Shown one piece after another: positions 22,205 through 33,999 of a stretch of DNA of 64,000 nucleotides. Source of the DNA: Tupaia tana (taxonomy: Eukaryota; Chordata; Mammalia; Scandentia; Tupaiidae); contig JAKSZU010000008.1 of NCBI GenBank assembly GCA_026018925.1, forward strand, positions 64,951,027-65,015,026. The letters run 5' to 3'. A program made the position numbers and the translations under genes. The first letter of the stretch is position 1. Every line of letters begins with the position of its first letter. The notes beneath the pieces were generated by a model that worked only from the letters and a program-made list of their open reading frames with translations, made no database searches and had not been told where the DNA came from.

Positions 22205-22738
22205 TTAGAGAGGCTGCCTACAATAAATAGTAAACATACACCTTCTGGACCCAGAATACATTACATTTTAAAATAGTTATTTTTTTTTCTTTTCATTTAT
22301 AAATTGAGCCTTAAATGTCAACTATTTTGTAGTCATTAATAAGAAAAATCATTATTTCCCTTTTTAAATTGGTCTCAATATATATTACCATTAATACATT
22401 TAAAAGAAAATTATAATGCTTGAAAATACTTATACTTTTGAAATGTTTCAAGATTATTCTTATATACAGCTAAATAAATATGTGATTAAGCCACATAAAA
22501 TTGCTTATTTTTAAAATACAGAAAAGGTATTTTTATGGTATAACTTACAAATATGTATGTTAACATGTACACCTGCATCTGTCTAGTAAGGCTTTGTATG
22601 TTTTAATATAACTCAACTACTCAATGTCTTTGCAAATGATATTAATAGAGGATAAATATTTTTATTACTTTATGAAATACTATATGTGTGTATGTTTTCC
22701 TTCCACTGTTTTGTTATTAAAAAATATATATATATATC
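22205..22738. other. AT-rich unassigned DNA
   Basis: No feature recognised apart from a short AT run at about 22719-22737. Confidence 0.65.
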
Positions 22739-22740
22739 CT

Positions 22741-23024
22741 TGGGAACCAGCAGGTAGCGTAATGGCTAAGTCACTGGACTCCCACGTAGTCAACCGTGGT
22801 TCTCGTCCCAGACCCGGTGGCTTAAAACTCATGCCGGGCGCGTGTGCGTGCGTGCCCTAGATCCTGAGAGGAGAATGGAGGAGAAGGGATTGCAGTGTGA
22901 CCATCCCCCCTGGGGGGTGATTTCTCGCTTTCTGTCTCTATGTCTCTCTCTGTCTGTATGGCAAGCGCATGCGCCCTATAGCGAAAATCTCTCCAAAATA
23001 AATAAATAAATAAATAAATAAATA
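22741..23024 (+). mobile_element. Near-consensus tRNA SINE with AAAT tail
   Basis: GGGAACCAGCAGGTAGCGTAA head, B box decayed to GGTTCTCGTCC, CpG-rich body, CCCTATAGCGAAAATCTCTCC, then (AAAT)n at about 22997-23022. ATATCC occurs just before and just after, the visible part of the target-site duplication. Confidence 0.92.
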
Positions 23025-23350
23025 TCCAGATGAAGATATGTCTAAAGTTCTTTATTTTAATGACATAATCTATTCTCTTTTAATTTATTGTGGTACTTTA
23101 TGTATTTGTAGGGCCTGGATATTCTGACTAGAGACAATCACGGATATCACATTGTTCTGATAGCAAGAAAGAAATACTAACTTAACTGACAGATATCACA
23201 AAACACATAAACACTAACCCTAATCATGTATAACTAGAAGGAAAAAGGCAGATAAGATTAAGAAAGCAAATCTGGCTTAATGTTATTGTTATTCTCTCTT
23301 TGCAGTTTAAATATAAAATACAAGCATGCAAAGTACAATTTAAAAATCTT
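23025..23350. other. Unassigned sequence
   Basis: No feature recognised. Confidence 0.65.
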
Positions 23351-23354
23351 TCTT

Positions 23355-23590
23355 GGGACCAGCAGATGGCATAATGATTATGTCTCTGGACTCTTACATA
23401 GTCAACCAGAGTTTGAGTCCTGGAACCAGCAGCTTAAAACTCACTCTGGGCATGTGTGTGTGCATGCTCAAAATGCTGAGAGGAGAATGGAGGAGAAGGG
23501 ATTCTGGCATGGCCATCCCTCCTGGGGGTTGCTTTCTTTTGGTGTCTCTCTTATGAGTTTATATATTCTACAGCAAAAAAAAAAAAAATT
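23355..23590 (+). mobile_element. tRNA-derived SINE, intermediate age
   Basis: GGGACCAGCAGATGGCATAA, B box AGTTTGAGTCC, GGAGGAGAAGGGATTCTGG, short CT block (GGTGTCTCTCTTATG) and TATTCTACAGCAAAAAAA. The GATGGCATAA head defines a subtype also at 49518 and 50142. Confidence 0.9.
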
Positions 23591-23934
23591 CTCTCAGAAT
23601 AAAAAAATTTCTTATGAGATTTTTCTCTCCACTTTACACAGAAGCTCCTCATTGTGAATTAAGTTCACTGCAAACTGGTTACAACTTGCCTTGAGTCCAG
23701 TGAGAAGAAATACACACACATAGACACACATACACAAATGCTACATAAAGTGGATTTATTACTTGCAGAGAAATAGCAAGCAAAAACAGAAGCCTATGAT
23801 GTATTATATGATCATTTCCTAAGGCTCAGAGAAGCTGCCTACAGTAAACATAATTCCATCTGCATGTGCCCCATTTGCACTACAGCTGAAGGCCTTGAGA
23901 AAATAGTCCACACTAGGTTTTATCTCATGGTCAT

Positions 23935-24180
23935 GATAATCACTAGGGCTCTTTTTTTTAAAATAGTATTTTTTTTTCTTTTTCTTTTTTTTTTTACATT
24001 TTTTATTTCATTTTCTTTTATACATTCAATCACATTATTTAGCTTACAAAGTGAATCTTTCAACAGGTGAACATTTCTCCCTAGTCTAGTCAATAAAACT
24101 ATAAAATATCTACAACAGATAATACCACATTTCTTTGTCCTGTTAATGCTTTGCCTCCCTATTTTTAATAAATTGTGTTG
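23935..24180 (-). mobile_element. L1 3' UTR (minus) with T-rich end
   Basis: After a T-rich stretch (tail), ATACATTCAATCACATTATT, TAGCTTACAAAGTGAATC, GGTGAACATTTCTCCC and CTGTTAATGCTTTGCCTCCC match the 3' UTR of the L1 at 55813-56110 block by block. A short, 5'-truncated insertion. Confidence 0.75.
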
Positions 24181-24837
24181 GGAAAAATTGTCATCCATAG
24201 ATAGAGAGATGTAACCAGATTTCTATTTCTTACCATATACAAAAATCAATTTAAAATGAACTAAAGACAGATATTATACTCAAAATTATCAAACAACTAT
24301 AAGAAAACACAGAAAAAATGCTTGATGACAGTGGTACATGTAGAGAGTTTTTAAATAAAATCTCAAAGCAAAGGCAACAAAAGCAAAAGTAGATAATATT
24401 ACATCAAACTAAAAGCTTCTGCACAGCAAAATAAATAATCAACAAAGTGAAGAGATAAACTACAGAGTATTAGAAAATTCTTGCAAATTATACATTTGAC
24501 AAGACATTAATAACCGGGATGAGTAAGCAAAGAATGCAACAGCAAATCAACATTATCATCATTTTATTAAAAATAGGCAAAAATCGGAATAGATGCTTTC
24601 CAGAAGCATACACACAAATGGCCAAAGTATATAGAAAAACTTCAACATCAGTCATCATCAGGTAAATACAAATCAAGCAAATGAAGTATCAGGTTACCTC
24701 AGTTAGAATGACTATTCTCAAAAAGACAAAATGTAACCAAAAGAACTTTTTCCCACTATTGATAGGAATGTAAATTATTGCAGACATTAAGGAAAACAAT
24801 TCAGAGGTTTCTCAAAAAACTAAAAATAGAGTTGTTG

Positions 24838-25048
24838 GCCCAGCCTAGGTGGCACGATCTGTGGTGTGCTAGATTGGAATATCTACATGGCTCACTGTGG
24901 GTTTGACTCCTTGGGTTGGCTTGAAAATAGGCATATGCACAGTGCGTAGGAACCTGAGAAACTGAGAGTCACCGTGTGGTGGGAAACTGTCAGGGGTGCT
25001 TTCTCTTTTTCTTTCATTTTATGGACATGTGCTCTCTATCATAAAAAT
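24838..25048 (+). mobile_element. Old tRNA SINE in L1
   Basis: GGCCCAGCCTAGGTGGCACG, ATATCTACATGGCTCACTG, GGGTTTGACTCC (B box), GGTTGGCTTGAAAATAGGCA, GGTGCTTTCTCTTTTTCT, and GTGCTCTCTATCATAAAAAT. The L1 sequence resumes at about 25052, where GTTCCAGTAATTCCATTATT continues the ORF2 text. Confidence 0.75.
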
Positions 25049-25220
25049 GGAGTCGGTGTACGTTCCAGTAATTCCATTATTAGGCATATATACAAAGGAA
25101 TGAAAATCAGTATGTTGTAGAGATATCTGCACCCCAACATTTGTTGCAGCACTATTCATAATAGTTGAGATATGGAAGCCACCAGTATTATTCAACAGAT
25201 GAATGGATAAAGAAAATATC

Positions 25221-25225
25221 ACACA

Positions 25226-25273
<48 letters not shown>
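25221..25273. repeat. (CA)n microsatellite in L1
   Basis: CA repeat of about 50 bp (one AA interruption near the start) inside the L1 ORF2 region; the L1 text TGGATAAAGAAAATATC runs into it and AATGGAGTACTATTC follows. Confidence 0.95.
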
Positions 25274-25275
<2 letters not shown>

Positions 25276-25800
25276 GGAGTACTATTCAGTCAATAGAAAG
25301 GATAAAATCCTGTCATTTGAGGCAGTATGAATGAGCCTGGACGACACAATGTCCAGTAAAATGAGCCAGGCACTGAAAGATAAATAACACATATTCTCAC
25401 TCATGTGTGGAAACTAAAAAAGAGGATCCTGTAAGAATAGAAAGTAGAATAGTGATTATTAAAGGCTGAAAGTATGGGAGTAGTAGGAATAGAGAGATAT
25501 TGGTCAATGAATATGTAATTACAGATAGATAAAAGGAACAAGTTGTAGTTTTTTTATAGTACACTTGGGTAACTATAGTTAACAATAATTTATTAAATAT
25601 CTCAGATTGACTAAATGAAAACTTTGAATGTTCCCAGCACAAATTAATGACAAATGTTTGAAATAAGGGACATGTTAATTTTGAAATAAGGGACTTATTA
25701 ATTATCTTGATTGTATCACCACAGATTATATTCTTTTTAATGGAAAAAAAAATCACACCGTCCCCCATAAGTATGAACAATCAATATGTGTCAATGGAAA

Positions 25801-26270
25801 GGGGAGGAAATTGAGAGACTTATAGGGAAAACTATTGAAAAAAAATCCTATTTCTGGGTGGGACCTGGCTGTTCCAGAAAGTTCCTATCACAAGATGTTA
25901 TATTCCCAGTACATCCTATAGTATTTCATTTTGTTCTTTTCTTTCTTTATTTTTCTTTTCTTTTCTTTCCTTTTTTTTTTTTCTTTGAGAACTGTCAGCA
26001 AGAAAGGAGGAAAACAGGGTTTTTTTCTAAAGCTAACTAAAGAACTGACTTACACTCGTGATGTGAAGGAGAGGATAAAAGAGAGAACATCAGATAACCT
26101 ATCTTTTGCCCTAGAATTTCTGAAATTTACTTGGTTCTTAAAAACTCTGAAACATATCCTTGAAAGCTGAGTCATTCTGGAAAGTCAGACAGAACTTTGT
26201 TCAAATCAGAAATATGGCATGAACTGATTACTTAGAATCCCTGAGTTTTTACCTTTTTTTTCTGTTTATT
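25801..26270. other. Unassigned, with polypyrimidine run
   Basis: A T- and C-rich run at about 25930-25985; otherwise nothing recognised. Confidence 0.6.
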
Positions 26271-26273
26271 TTG

Positions 26274-26315
26274 TTTTTGCTATAGGGCATGCACACTCAC
26301 TGGAGATACACACAT

Positions 26316-26378
<63 letters not shown>

Positions 26379-26468
26379 GGAAAGTGAGAAATCACCTCTC
26401 ATGGGGGGGTGGGCATACCAGAATCCCTTCTCCTCTGTTCTCCTCTCAGGATTTTTGAGCACTCTAGA
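26274..26468 (-). mobile_element. 5'-truncated SINE carrying an (AG)n run
   Basis: TTTTTGCTATAGGGCATGCA, a CACA run, about 55 bp of AG repeats (26321-26375), AAAGTGAGAAATCACCTC, CCCTTCTCCTCTGTTCTCC and GGATTTTTGAGCAC. The head and B box are absent, so the 5' end was lost. Confidence 0.83.
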
Positions 26469-26469
26469 C

Positions 26470-28600
26470 ATGAACTCAATTATTCCCACGTGGATCAGTC
26501 TTGCAGACTGTCACATTTTATTGCTGAACAACTCTTTGGCTTCCTATTTATTGTTTCTTTAATGCACATTTAGAGTCTCACTTTCTGTGATTCTTATAAT
26601 TCAGAGGAAAAAAGACGTATATCTATATGAGGAAAAATATCCAAAGATAGATATAAATGGAGTGTGCATATTAACAGGAAAACCTGGATAAGATGTTGGG
26701 AACAGATTCTACTAGGCTTACCTGGGATAAAAGATTTACTAAACTAATTTAGGATAAGACTTTATTTAGTATAAGATATGATGTTGGAAAAAAACACAAT
26801 ATAAAGAGTATGTTTATAGTTGAAGATATGTCATATTATTTTTGAAGTTAGAGGAAATCACTTTTGGAGGATATATCTAGTCTTAGGTTAGTCCAGAAAG
26901 ATTATTAACGATAGTTGACACACTATTCTATAGGTCTTTGCCATGTTCCTCTGTAAATAGAGCTATCAGGATGTTCTATAATTGGATGCCACAAATTCGG
27001 CAAACAATCTGTAAGAAACACATCCTATTAAAAATTGGTCAAAGCCAAATATCATTGTTCTTTGTAATAGACTCTTATATCCATGCTACTGTTAATCCTT
27101 TCCCTCCTCTCATTTTAAATACATGTGATATTTTGTTATGTATTTCTTTAGAAAGCTATCTAACTCTTGAAATGAAATACATAGATATGCAAATCTTGTT
27201 CTAATTATAGCGCTATAGCCACTATTATGTGACTTCTATACTATCATTATCTTGGCTTGCACCCATATTCATTATGCACTGATCTGTGCTAACAACTGGC
27301 ATCTGTTCAAAGATTTCAGTGGCATCTCCATATCAAGTAGGCATTTTATTTTTGACCTGTGTTTTTATAACTTGTATGAATTTTTTCCCTCTGAAATACA
27401 AAAATAAAATAAAAGAAATGTTAAGCCATTTAATCAAAAGAATGAAAAGACAAATGATTCAGAAATATGCAAAAACACTTTATGTAATGACTATCTAACC
27501 AAAAAAAAGGAATAAATAATTTAGAATAGACATTGAGATAGAATTTAAAAGTAATTGCATCTATCTCAAAGAAGATTTACTACAAGCATAAACTATTCAC
27601 ACAAATAGCTAGGTTACAAGAGAGAATGCATTTTGCAGAATAGGTACAAACATAATGATAAGAAAACACTGCGGGTAGAAACTATAGTTCTGGGAGGAGA
27701 GAGAGAAAAAGGAGTGATAAGCAGCTGGGTTTTGAAAGTGGCTCTAAAGCTCAGCCTTGAAAGGACAATAGATGTTTTGGTCAAGTGAACAAGGAAACAC
27801 CAACAAACACCACCAAAATAAAACATTAAACAGCAATAACACAGGACAAGAGGCAAAGCAAAAAGTTCAAGGTGAGCAAATGCAAGGCACACACTAAGAA
27901 TATACTCAAATTTTAATAGAATATTGTTCATAGAAGAGAACTGCTAGCAGTAAAACTGTAAGTGTCAGCTGAGGTCATACTGGAAGCAAAGAAACTGGCT
28001 CTTCTGTACTCATTAGAGAATTCTTTAAAATGTTTGAAAAGAGAAGAAATATAATCAGATTTTTATCTTAAATGTGGAAAATTACTCTAGTAAAGCAACT
28101 TCTTGCACATGGGAAAGATAGCAGAAAGAAATTTGTTTTTAAAACTACTATTAGAGTTTGGATAAGGAATAATAAACATAAAGATTTGTATACTGAAAGC
28201 AGGGAGAATAGGGGAAGAAAAATGTGAAAGAACTGAGAAGACACTGTGGTACATACAACATATAGCAAGGTGGGGTGAGGTATACTGGTGTCTTCAGGTT
28301 TTCTAGACCAAAACACTGGCATTGCTCAATATCTGGCTTTCTGCCTGAGATACCGACCTGTTTTGAATTGGATTTGATAAAAGAGAACATGATTTTGATT
28401 TTCCATGTTTTGGATTTCTAAAGTTTCTAGAATAAACATATGAGTATTTAATAGGCATTGAAACATAAAGTAGGAATATCAGAAAAAAAATAAAGAGTAT
28501 ATTCTTGAATAATCTGAATATTGGCAATTCTAGAGAATAATTAAGAAATCAACTCTGAAGTCTATAATTGAACTGAGTTAAAGATAAAATGAAAATAAAA
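26470..28600. other. Unassigned 2.1 kb
   Basis: Mixed AT-rich sequence without a repeat I can name; frames (up to about 105 codons) show no family resemblance. Possibly old, unrecognisable repeat remains at 27650-28060. Confidence 0.6.
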
Positions 28601-29042
28601 TGGCACAGGCAGGTGGTATGGTGTTTAGGATGTTAAATTCTCACACGGCAAACTGTGGTTCAAATCCCAGATCTGGCAGCTTGCTATTTCATTCTCCTTC
28701 TCTCTCTCTCTCTCTCATCAAATTAAAGTAACAGGAATAACAAATAAAATTAAAATAATTCTCTTTTTTTGGAGAGGTTTTTGCTATAGGGTGCATACAC
28801 TCGCCAGAAAGACAGAGAGACAGAAAGCAAGAAATCACCACCCAGGGAGGATGGCCACGCCACAATCCCTTCTCTTCCATTATCCCCTCACAATCTTGGG
28901 CACGCACGCATACGCACCCAGCGTGAGTTTAAGCCACCGGGTCCAGGACTCGAACTGTGGTCAACTACATGGGAGTCCAGCAACATAGACATTACTCCAA
29001 CTGCTGGTCCAAAATTAAAATAATTCTTAAAAAAAATTAATG
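28601..29042 (+). mobile_element. Short-form tRNA SINE, tail split by a SINE
   Basis: Head GGCACAGGCAGGTGGTATGG, GGTTCAAATCCC (B box), GATCTGGCAGCTTGC, then directly a CT run and CATCAAATTAAAGTAACAGG. The tail continues AAAATTAAAATAATTCT to 28762, is broken by the minus-strand SINE 28763-29010, and resumes (TAATTCTTAAAAAAAATTAA) after 29011. The body block GGAGGAGAAGGGATTG is absent, as in the other short copies. Confidence 0.8.
28763..29010 (-). mobile_element. Near-consensus tRNA SINE with perfect 17-bp TSD
   Basis: Full minus-strand copy (TTTTTGCTATAGGGTGCATA through CAACTGCTGGTCC). AAAATTAAAATAATTCT is present at 28746-28762 and 29011-29027 without a change. The target lies in the AT-rich tail of the short SINE. 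Confidence 0.95.
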
Positions 29043-29870
29043 ACAATGAAATATAAACCCTGACTCTTTTTTAAGGTAAAACATTTCATTTTTCAAATTT
29101 GAGCTCCACATAAAATTCCATATTCTTAAAAATAAAATAATTATTTGAATGGCTCAACTGGCTGCAGAATGGATTTTGATACTGAAGAAAGCAAGTTGTT
29201 CCAGGGTTATTGGGTACTTTGTAATGTGGTTTTGGTCAATAACCACACTAAATTGTACATACAGGCTGCAGAGAGGAAGACAGTAAAAGAAGCAATTACA
29301 ATATCAAAGTGAGTGTGAATCACTGAGAGAAACCAAATACAAAGGCTGTTGCCAGAAATCAGATCAAGGGCAAAAGTGAGATTTAAAAGCTTTGTAAGGA
29401 TCTTCAGGGCACAGTTATTATCTGAAACACGGATATAATTTCCTGGGCACATCACCACCTTTGACCTTAGAGTCGCTACTTTCTCTGGATCACTATGGTC
29501 AAGCCACCAGCCTGTTAACAGAACGAGCAAGTTTCTGTCAGGGGGTTAGCACTGGCTCTTCTTTGCCTGATCATTTTCCACTCACATAATCGCATGGATT
29601 ATTCTGGGTCTTTCAGCAAATGCAACTTAGTCAATTTATTTAAAATTTGGAACCTCCTTCCCTAAAAGTCCCAACTTCTCTTTACTCTTCTCTAATACAC
29701 TATGTATCAATAATTGACTTTATTTTATTTTTAAAATTTTTCCTCTCACACTAAAACAGAAAATTATTTCTAGTATGTTACAGATGGCCTTCAAAGCTTA
29801 GAAAAATGATCTACTACATAGTAAAATCTCAAATATATTCTGAATCAGTGGAATTTGGAAACTTGAAGAT
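29043..29870. other. Unassigned, GC moderately higher
   Basis: 29140-29640 is richer in GC than the neighbours and may be an old degraded repeat or unique sequence. The longest minus-strand frame there (107 codons) has no recognisable similarity and no splice context, so I do not call a gene. Confidence 0.55.
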
Positions 29871-29886
29871 TTGAAAGTTATTTGTT

Positions 29887-30172
29887 TTTTTGTTTTTATT
29901 TATTTATTTATTTTTTTTTTGAGAGGTTTTGGCCATAAGGCGCGTGCACTCGCAAGACAGACAGAGACAGACAGAAAGACAGAAAGCGAGAAATCACCCC
30001 CCAGGGGAGGATGGCCACGCTGCAATCCCTTCTCCTCCATTCTCCTCGCGGGATCTTGGGCACGCACGTACACGCACCTGGCGTGAATTTAAGCCACCAG
30101 GTCCGGGACTTGAACCACGGTCGACTACATGGGAGTCCAGCAACATAGCCATTATGATAACTGCTGGTCCCA
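29887..30172 (-). mobile_element. Near-consensus tRNA SINE with 14-bp TSD
   Basis: Minus-strand, CpG-rich (GGCGCGTGCACTCGC, GGCACGCACGTACACGCACC, ACTTGAACCACGG). GAAAGTTATTTGTT at 29873-29886 and 30173-30186. The tail region reads TTTATTTATTTATTTATTTT before the T run. Confidence 0.94.
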
Positions 30173-30324
30173 GAAAGTTATTTGTTATTTAATGAAATTC
30201 CATTTACCACTTCATGCCCAGGCACAAGAAAATGCATCTTTCTATTTCATATAGACACGTTCCCTAGGCCATAGAAAGAAAGAAGAAAAATTCTAGATGA
30301 AATAAGTGTAAGGATAGTGGTTAT

Positions 30325-30998
30325 ACTGGGATGAATTTTAGCCCCCCAAAGAAAAGTTCACATCATCCTGTAAAATAACATTTTTTGGAGAGGTTTTAGC
30401 TATAGGGCGCATGTACTCGCCAGACAGACAGAGAGAGACATAGAGACAGAAAGCGAGAAATCACCCCCAGGGAGGATGGCCACACTGCAATCCCTTCTCC
30501 TCCATTCTCCTCTTGGGCTCTTGGGCATGCACGCACACGCGCCAGCATGAGTTTTAAGCCACCAGGTTCGGGATGCGAACCGTGGTCGATTACATGGGAG
30601 TCCAGCGACATGGCCATTACGCTAACTGTTGATCCTATAAAATAACTTTGACCTTACTTTTCAAAGATCTCTTTAAAGATGTTGTTAAGTTGAAGCTTAT
30701 GAAATGAGGTCAACATGAATTACTCATATGGAATCTAAGTTCAGTAATAAGTGTCATTATATAAGACACACAGAGAGGACAAGGCCACATGAATGATGAC
30801 AGAGGTAGAGACATTTGGAACCTGGAGCAGAGTTTGAAACACCTGGAACCATGAGAATTGGGAAGAGGTATGGAAGGATTCTCCTGCAAAGCTTGTGGAA
30901 GGGGTGCAAGGCACTGGAACCATGAAAGAATACATTTACCCTGTTTCTGAGCACCAAGTTTCTGATCATTTGTAAAGCAGCCATAGGAAACTAACACA
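30325..30998 (+). mobile_element. MLT1-type LTR (MaLR), split by a SINE
   Basis: TTTTAGCCCCCCAAAGAAAAG, then after the SINE AAAGATGTTGTTAAGTTG, GTCATTATATAAGACACACAG, CACATGAATGATGACAGAG, and the end GCAGCCATAGGAAACTAACA, which is the classic end of MLT1 LTRs of ERVL-MaLR elements. Only the LTR is present, as expected for a solo LTR. Confidence 0.75.
30380..30633 (-). mobile_element. Near-consensus tRNA SINE in the MLT1 LTR
   Basis: Full minus-strand copy from TTTTTTGGAGAGGTTTTAGC to CTAACTGTTGATCC. CCTGTAAAATAAC (30367-30379) and CCTATAAAATAAC (30634-30646) form a 13-bp target-site duplication with one change. Confidence 0.93.
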
Positions 30999-31620
30999 TT
31001 GGTGGAAAATACTTTTCAGTGTTATAAAACATAGAATAGGGCAATCAATGGTACAGAAGAGTCAATCAATCATAACAGTTATAAAAAGGGGGCCACCAAG
31101 ATAGATCTTTAAGGATCACTATGACTTGAACAAATATAGACAATGAAGAGCAGTAGGGGAGTGAGGGAGCTTAGGCATGGGGATCTACCAAGAGTAGGCA
31201 GCACGACAATCTGAAAATCTGTTTAGGGGTGGTTTGTGTGTATGCTTGTGTATGAAAGTGAATGTAGAGGTTAAGTTGCAAACTGTACTTCATATTAAAC
31301 TAATTTATATACTACAGCATTATTTGGAGTTCATAAATATGTTAAAAGTTTTCATCGTGTTATGTGGTGAATAATATATATAGTATAATAGATATATACT
31401 ATATACTTATACTAGACATATAAGAAGTGCTTGTTTCTTCTCGATAAGGAAGTTCACAGGTTAGAAACTCAGCATGTTCATTTACATTTTACTGATATGA
31501 TTAAAAACTAATAACATTAGCCTGAATAGATTTAATTACAAAAAATTAATTCTATTAAATATTACAAATTAAATTTATGTTTTATATGTGTCTCCGTGTG
31601 TGCAGAAACAAATGTATAAA

Positions 31621-31665
<45 letters not shown>

Positions 31666-32565
31666 GTACACAGCTATAATATGCTGTATTTTATATCTAG
31701 GTTCTGCTATTTAATATTTTTTATTGTTTAGAACTTTTATTTGATCTATTTTCCTTCTTTGATTATGTAAAATTATACAAAATAAAATATGTATGGCTCA
31801 TAGCACTTGCTGAAAGCCAAATGTCCCTTTAGCTGTCATTAAGCAAAGAAAGATCTATAAATACCTTGAGTCTATTGAATTTATACCAGTGAAAAATATT
31901 TAGTTTTTGTGTTGTTATTTTTTAAGGGTGAAGTGAATAACGAAGTGACAAATCTCTCACATTTTTTAAAAAAAATATAATTAAGACCTGAAACTTTGTA
32001 GAAAGGTTCTCATGCTACGCTTCATTTATTTTAGACATCTTTCTGAGAAAAAGAAAGTTTCAATGTTATAAGAAAATTCTCTGTCCTAGTGAGCATATTC
32101 CAAGAGCAGCTATTACATTCTTGAGAGAATAATCCAATAATGCATTTAGCTTATGTCTTGAAATGAATGTATGTCTCAATTGGATTGACTTTAAATTAGT
32201 ACTCACAAAAATATGATATGTAAATGCCATTTGTTCTTCTCCAGTGATTTTATTCTCTATCATATATACCTTAACTATATTGTCTCTGCTTTTTGCCTTC
32301 TCTACCTAGGTCACGTTGCATTAGGTCAGAAGCAACTATCAAAAATGAAAACTATTTAGCAAGTCTTCCCTCTAGAATTAAAAACAACAAGAAAAAAAAG
32401 AAATAAAAAGACTTTCAGGAAACTATGACTTTAGGTGACAAAATTTAGTGTATTAATAATGCAAACATGTGGAAGAAAAAAAAAGAAAAGAAGTTAGTGT
32501 TCTTTTACAAAATAAGTTCTAGCAGATGGCACATATAAAAGAGTGCAATAGGAATATCAAAATGT
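30999..32565. other. Unassigned AT-rich DNA with an (AT)n tract
   Basis: An uninterrupted AT dinucleotide tract lies at 31624-31663. The remainder is AT-rich and shows no recognised element. Confidence 0.65.
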
Positions 32566-32567
32566 TT

Positions 32568-32738
32568 CAGGACTAGCAAGTGATGCAGTGGTTAAGGTCA
32601 CTAGATCCTACATGGCCGACTGCACAATTGGAACCCCAGACCCAGTGGTATGAAAAACACAACGGACACATGTGTGTTCTCAAAATCCCAAGAGAAGAAT
32701 GGAAGAAAAGAGATTGCAGCATGGTCATTCTCCCTGGG
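32568..32738 (+). mobile_element. 3'-truncated tRNA SINE abutting L1
   Basis: AGGACTAGCAAGTGATGCAG head, CACATGG-like block (CTACATGGCCGACTG), AAGAGAAGAATGGAAG, GAGATTGCAGCATGG, and CCCTGGGGAAGATG; then the sequence changes abruptly to L1 text at about 32738. The CT block and tail are missing. Confidence 0.75.
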
Positions 32739-32739
32739 G

Positions 32740-33415
32740 AAGATGTGTTGACATAATAATTTTACATAATTTGGGGGTACAATATCATAGTTTGATACAT
32801 GTTTTCATTGAATAATGATCATTAGCACAAACATTATTTATTATTTCTTTGTTTTGAGAATATTCAAAATCCTCCCTTCTGGCTACATGAAAAACATATT
32901 GCATTAGCATTATCTATGCTTTCCCTACTGTGCATCAGGTTACCACAAATTATTTCCCTTATCTAATTTTTACATACCTATTGACAAATTTCTCCCCACC
33001 TCCCTCACCTTTTTATACTCCCCGTTCTCAGGACCCTCTATTCTACACTCTATTAGATTATTTATTTTCTAATTTTACATATGAGTGAAATCATGCAGTA
33101 TATATTTGATTTTTTATGCCTGACTTAGTTGCTTAACATTAAGTTCTCCAGGCTCATCCATGTTGTCACAAATTACAGAATTTAATCATTTTTTATGGCT
33201 GAGTAGTATTTCACTATGTACACCACATTTTCTTTATTCATTCATCTATTGATGGGCATTTAGTTTGTTTGTTTGCACATCTTGGCTATTGTGAATAGTG
33301 TTACAACAAACATGGGATCTAAATACCTTTTCTACATACTGATTTCATTTCCTTAAATAACCAGTCGTGGAATTTCTGGATCATGTACATGATAGGCTGT
33401 AGTCATCTCTTTAAA
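32740..33415 (-). mobile_element. Old L1 (L1MA/L1P-like) 3' end, minus
   Basis: Reverse-strand L1 hallmarks: GTTCTCCAGGCTCATCCATG, TTTTTTATGGCTGAGTAGTA, TTTATTCATTCATCTATTGA, TCTTGGCTATTGTGAATAGT, and CCTTAAATAACCAGTCGTGG. Spans the ORF2 terminus and the 3' UTR; a 5'-truncated insertion. Confidence 0.88.
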
Positions 33416-33826
33416 ACATTAATAATAGTTGTTTATTAAAACAAACTAAACTAATGGATTATGATGAAGACAATTCCCTTTGGTATAAATTTAGTCATGT
33501 CTTATTTTTGAAACTAAGTAATACTTTACAATGTAAGACTCCTTAAAAAGATTATTTTACCATTTTGCCAAACGAATAAAAATTAAAATCAAATAGTTCT
33601 TACAAGTACCCTTTTCTGTATAGTATGAGAATTAATTTTGTATTATAGCAGTATATTATTCTATTGCAATTATAATCTTTAGAAAATGTTTTTAAGATTA
33701 AATATATATAAATACATATTATTGGTATGTTTTCAATTTTGAATTATATTTCATTTTATGCAACTGCATTATTAAAATTATAACTTAAGAATTAATATTC
33801 AAGTCAAATAATAATATCAGTAGAAC
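33416..33826. other. AT-rich, nothing recognised
   Basis: No repeat or coding signal. Confidence 0.7.
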
Positions 33827-33827
33827 T

Positions 33828-33992
33828 TTTATTAAAAAATTATTTTATTTAACTTTATTTATTTGTTTTAATTTGACCAGAGAGGGATGAGAGAGAGAGA
33901 AAGTGAGAAAACAAGCCGCCAGATCCAGAACTAAAACCATAGTTGGTCATATGAGAGTCTAGCACCCTTCACCATGCAACTTGCTGGTCCCA
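33828..33992 (-). mobile_element. Short-form tRNA SINE with conserved tail
   Basis: Minus copy: CATGCAACTTGCTGGTCCC head end, CAGAACTAAAACCATAG, then GAGAGAGAAAGTGAG and, in tail orientation, GGTCAAATTAAAACAAATA, AAGTTAAATAAAATAATTTT. The body block is missing, as in the rest of the short group. Confidence 0.8.
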
Positions 33993-33999
33993 ATATCAG

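Larger units (their letters stand above)
24195..25800 (+). mobile_element. Old L1 (L1MA-like) ORF2 end and 3' UTR
   Basis: A plus-strand run of classical mammalian L1 sequence: CAAAGGCAACAAAAGCAAAA, ATCAAACTAAAAGCTTCTGC, GGCAAAAATCGGAATAGATGC, TCAAAAAACTAAAAATAGAG, GCACTATTCATAATAGTTGA, AATGGAGTACTATTCAGTC, TCACTCATGTGTGGAAAC, and ACTATAGTTAACAATAATTT. Frameshifts and stops throughout. Interrupted by a SINE at 24838-25048 and by a (CA)n tract that expanded inside the ORF2 region. Confidence 0.88.

Noticed and set aside
25221-25273. CRISPR-like or satellite array
   Set aside because: Simple CA repeat in L1; no spacers or repeat units of CRISPR type anywhere in the window.
29207-29530. 107-codon minus-strand frame
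   Set aside because: No family resemblance and no exon context; could be chance in a moderate-GC stretch.
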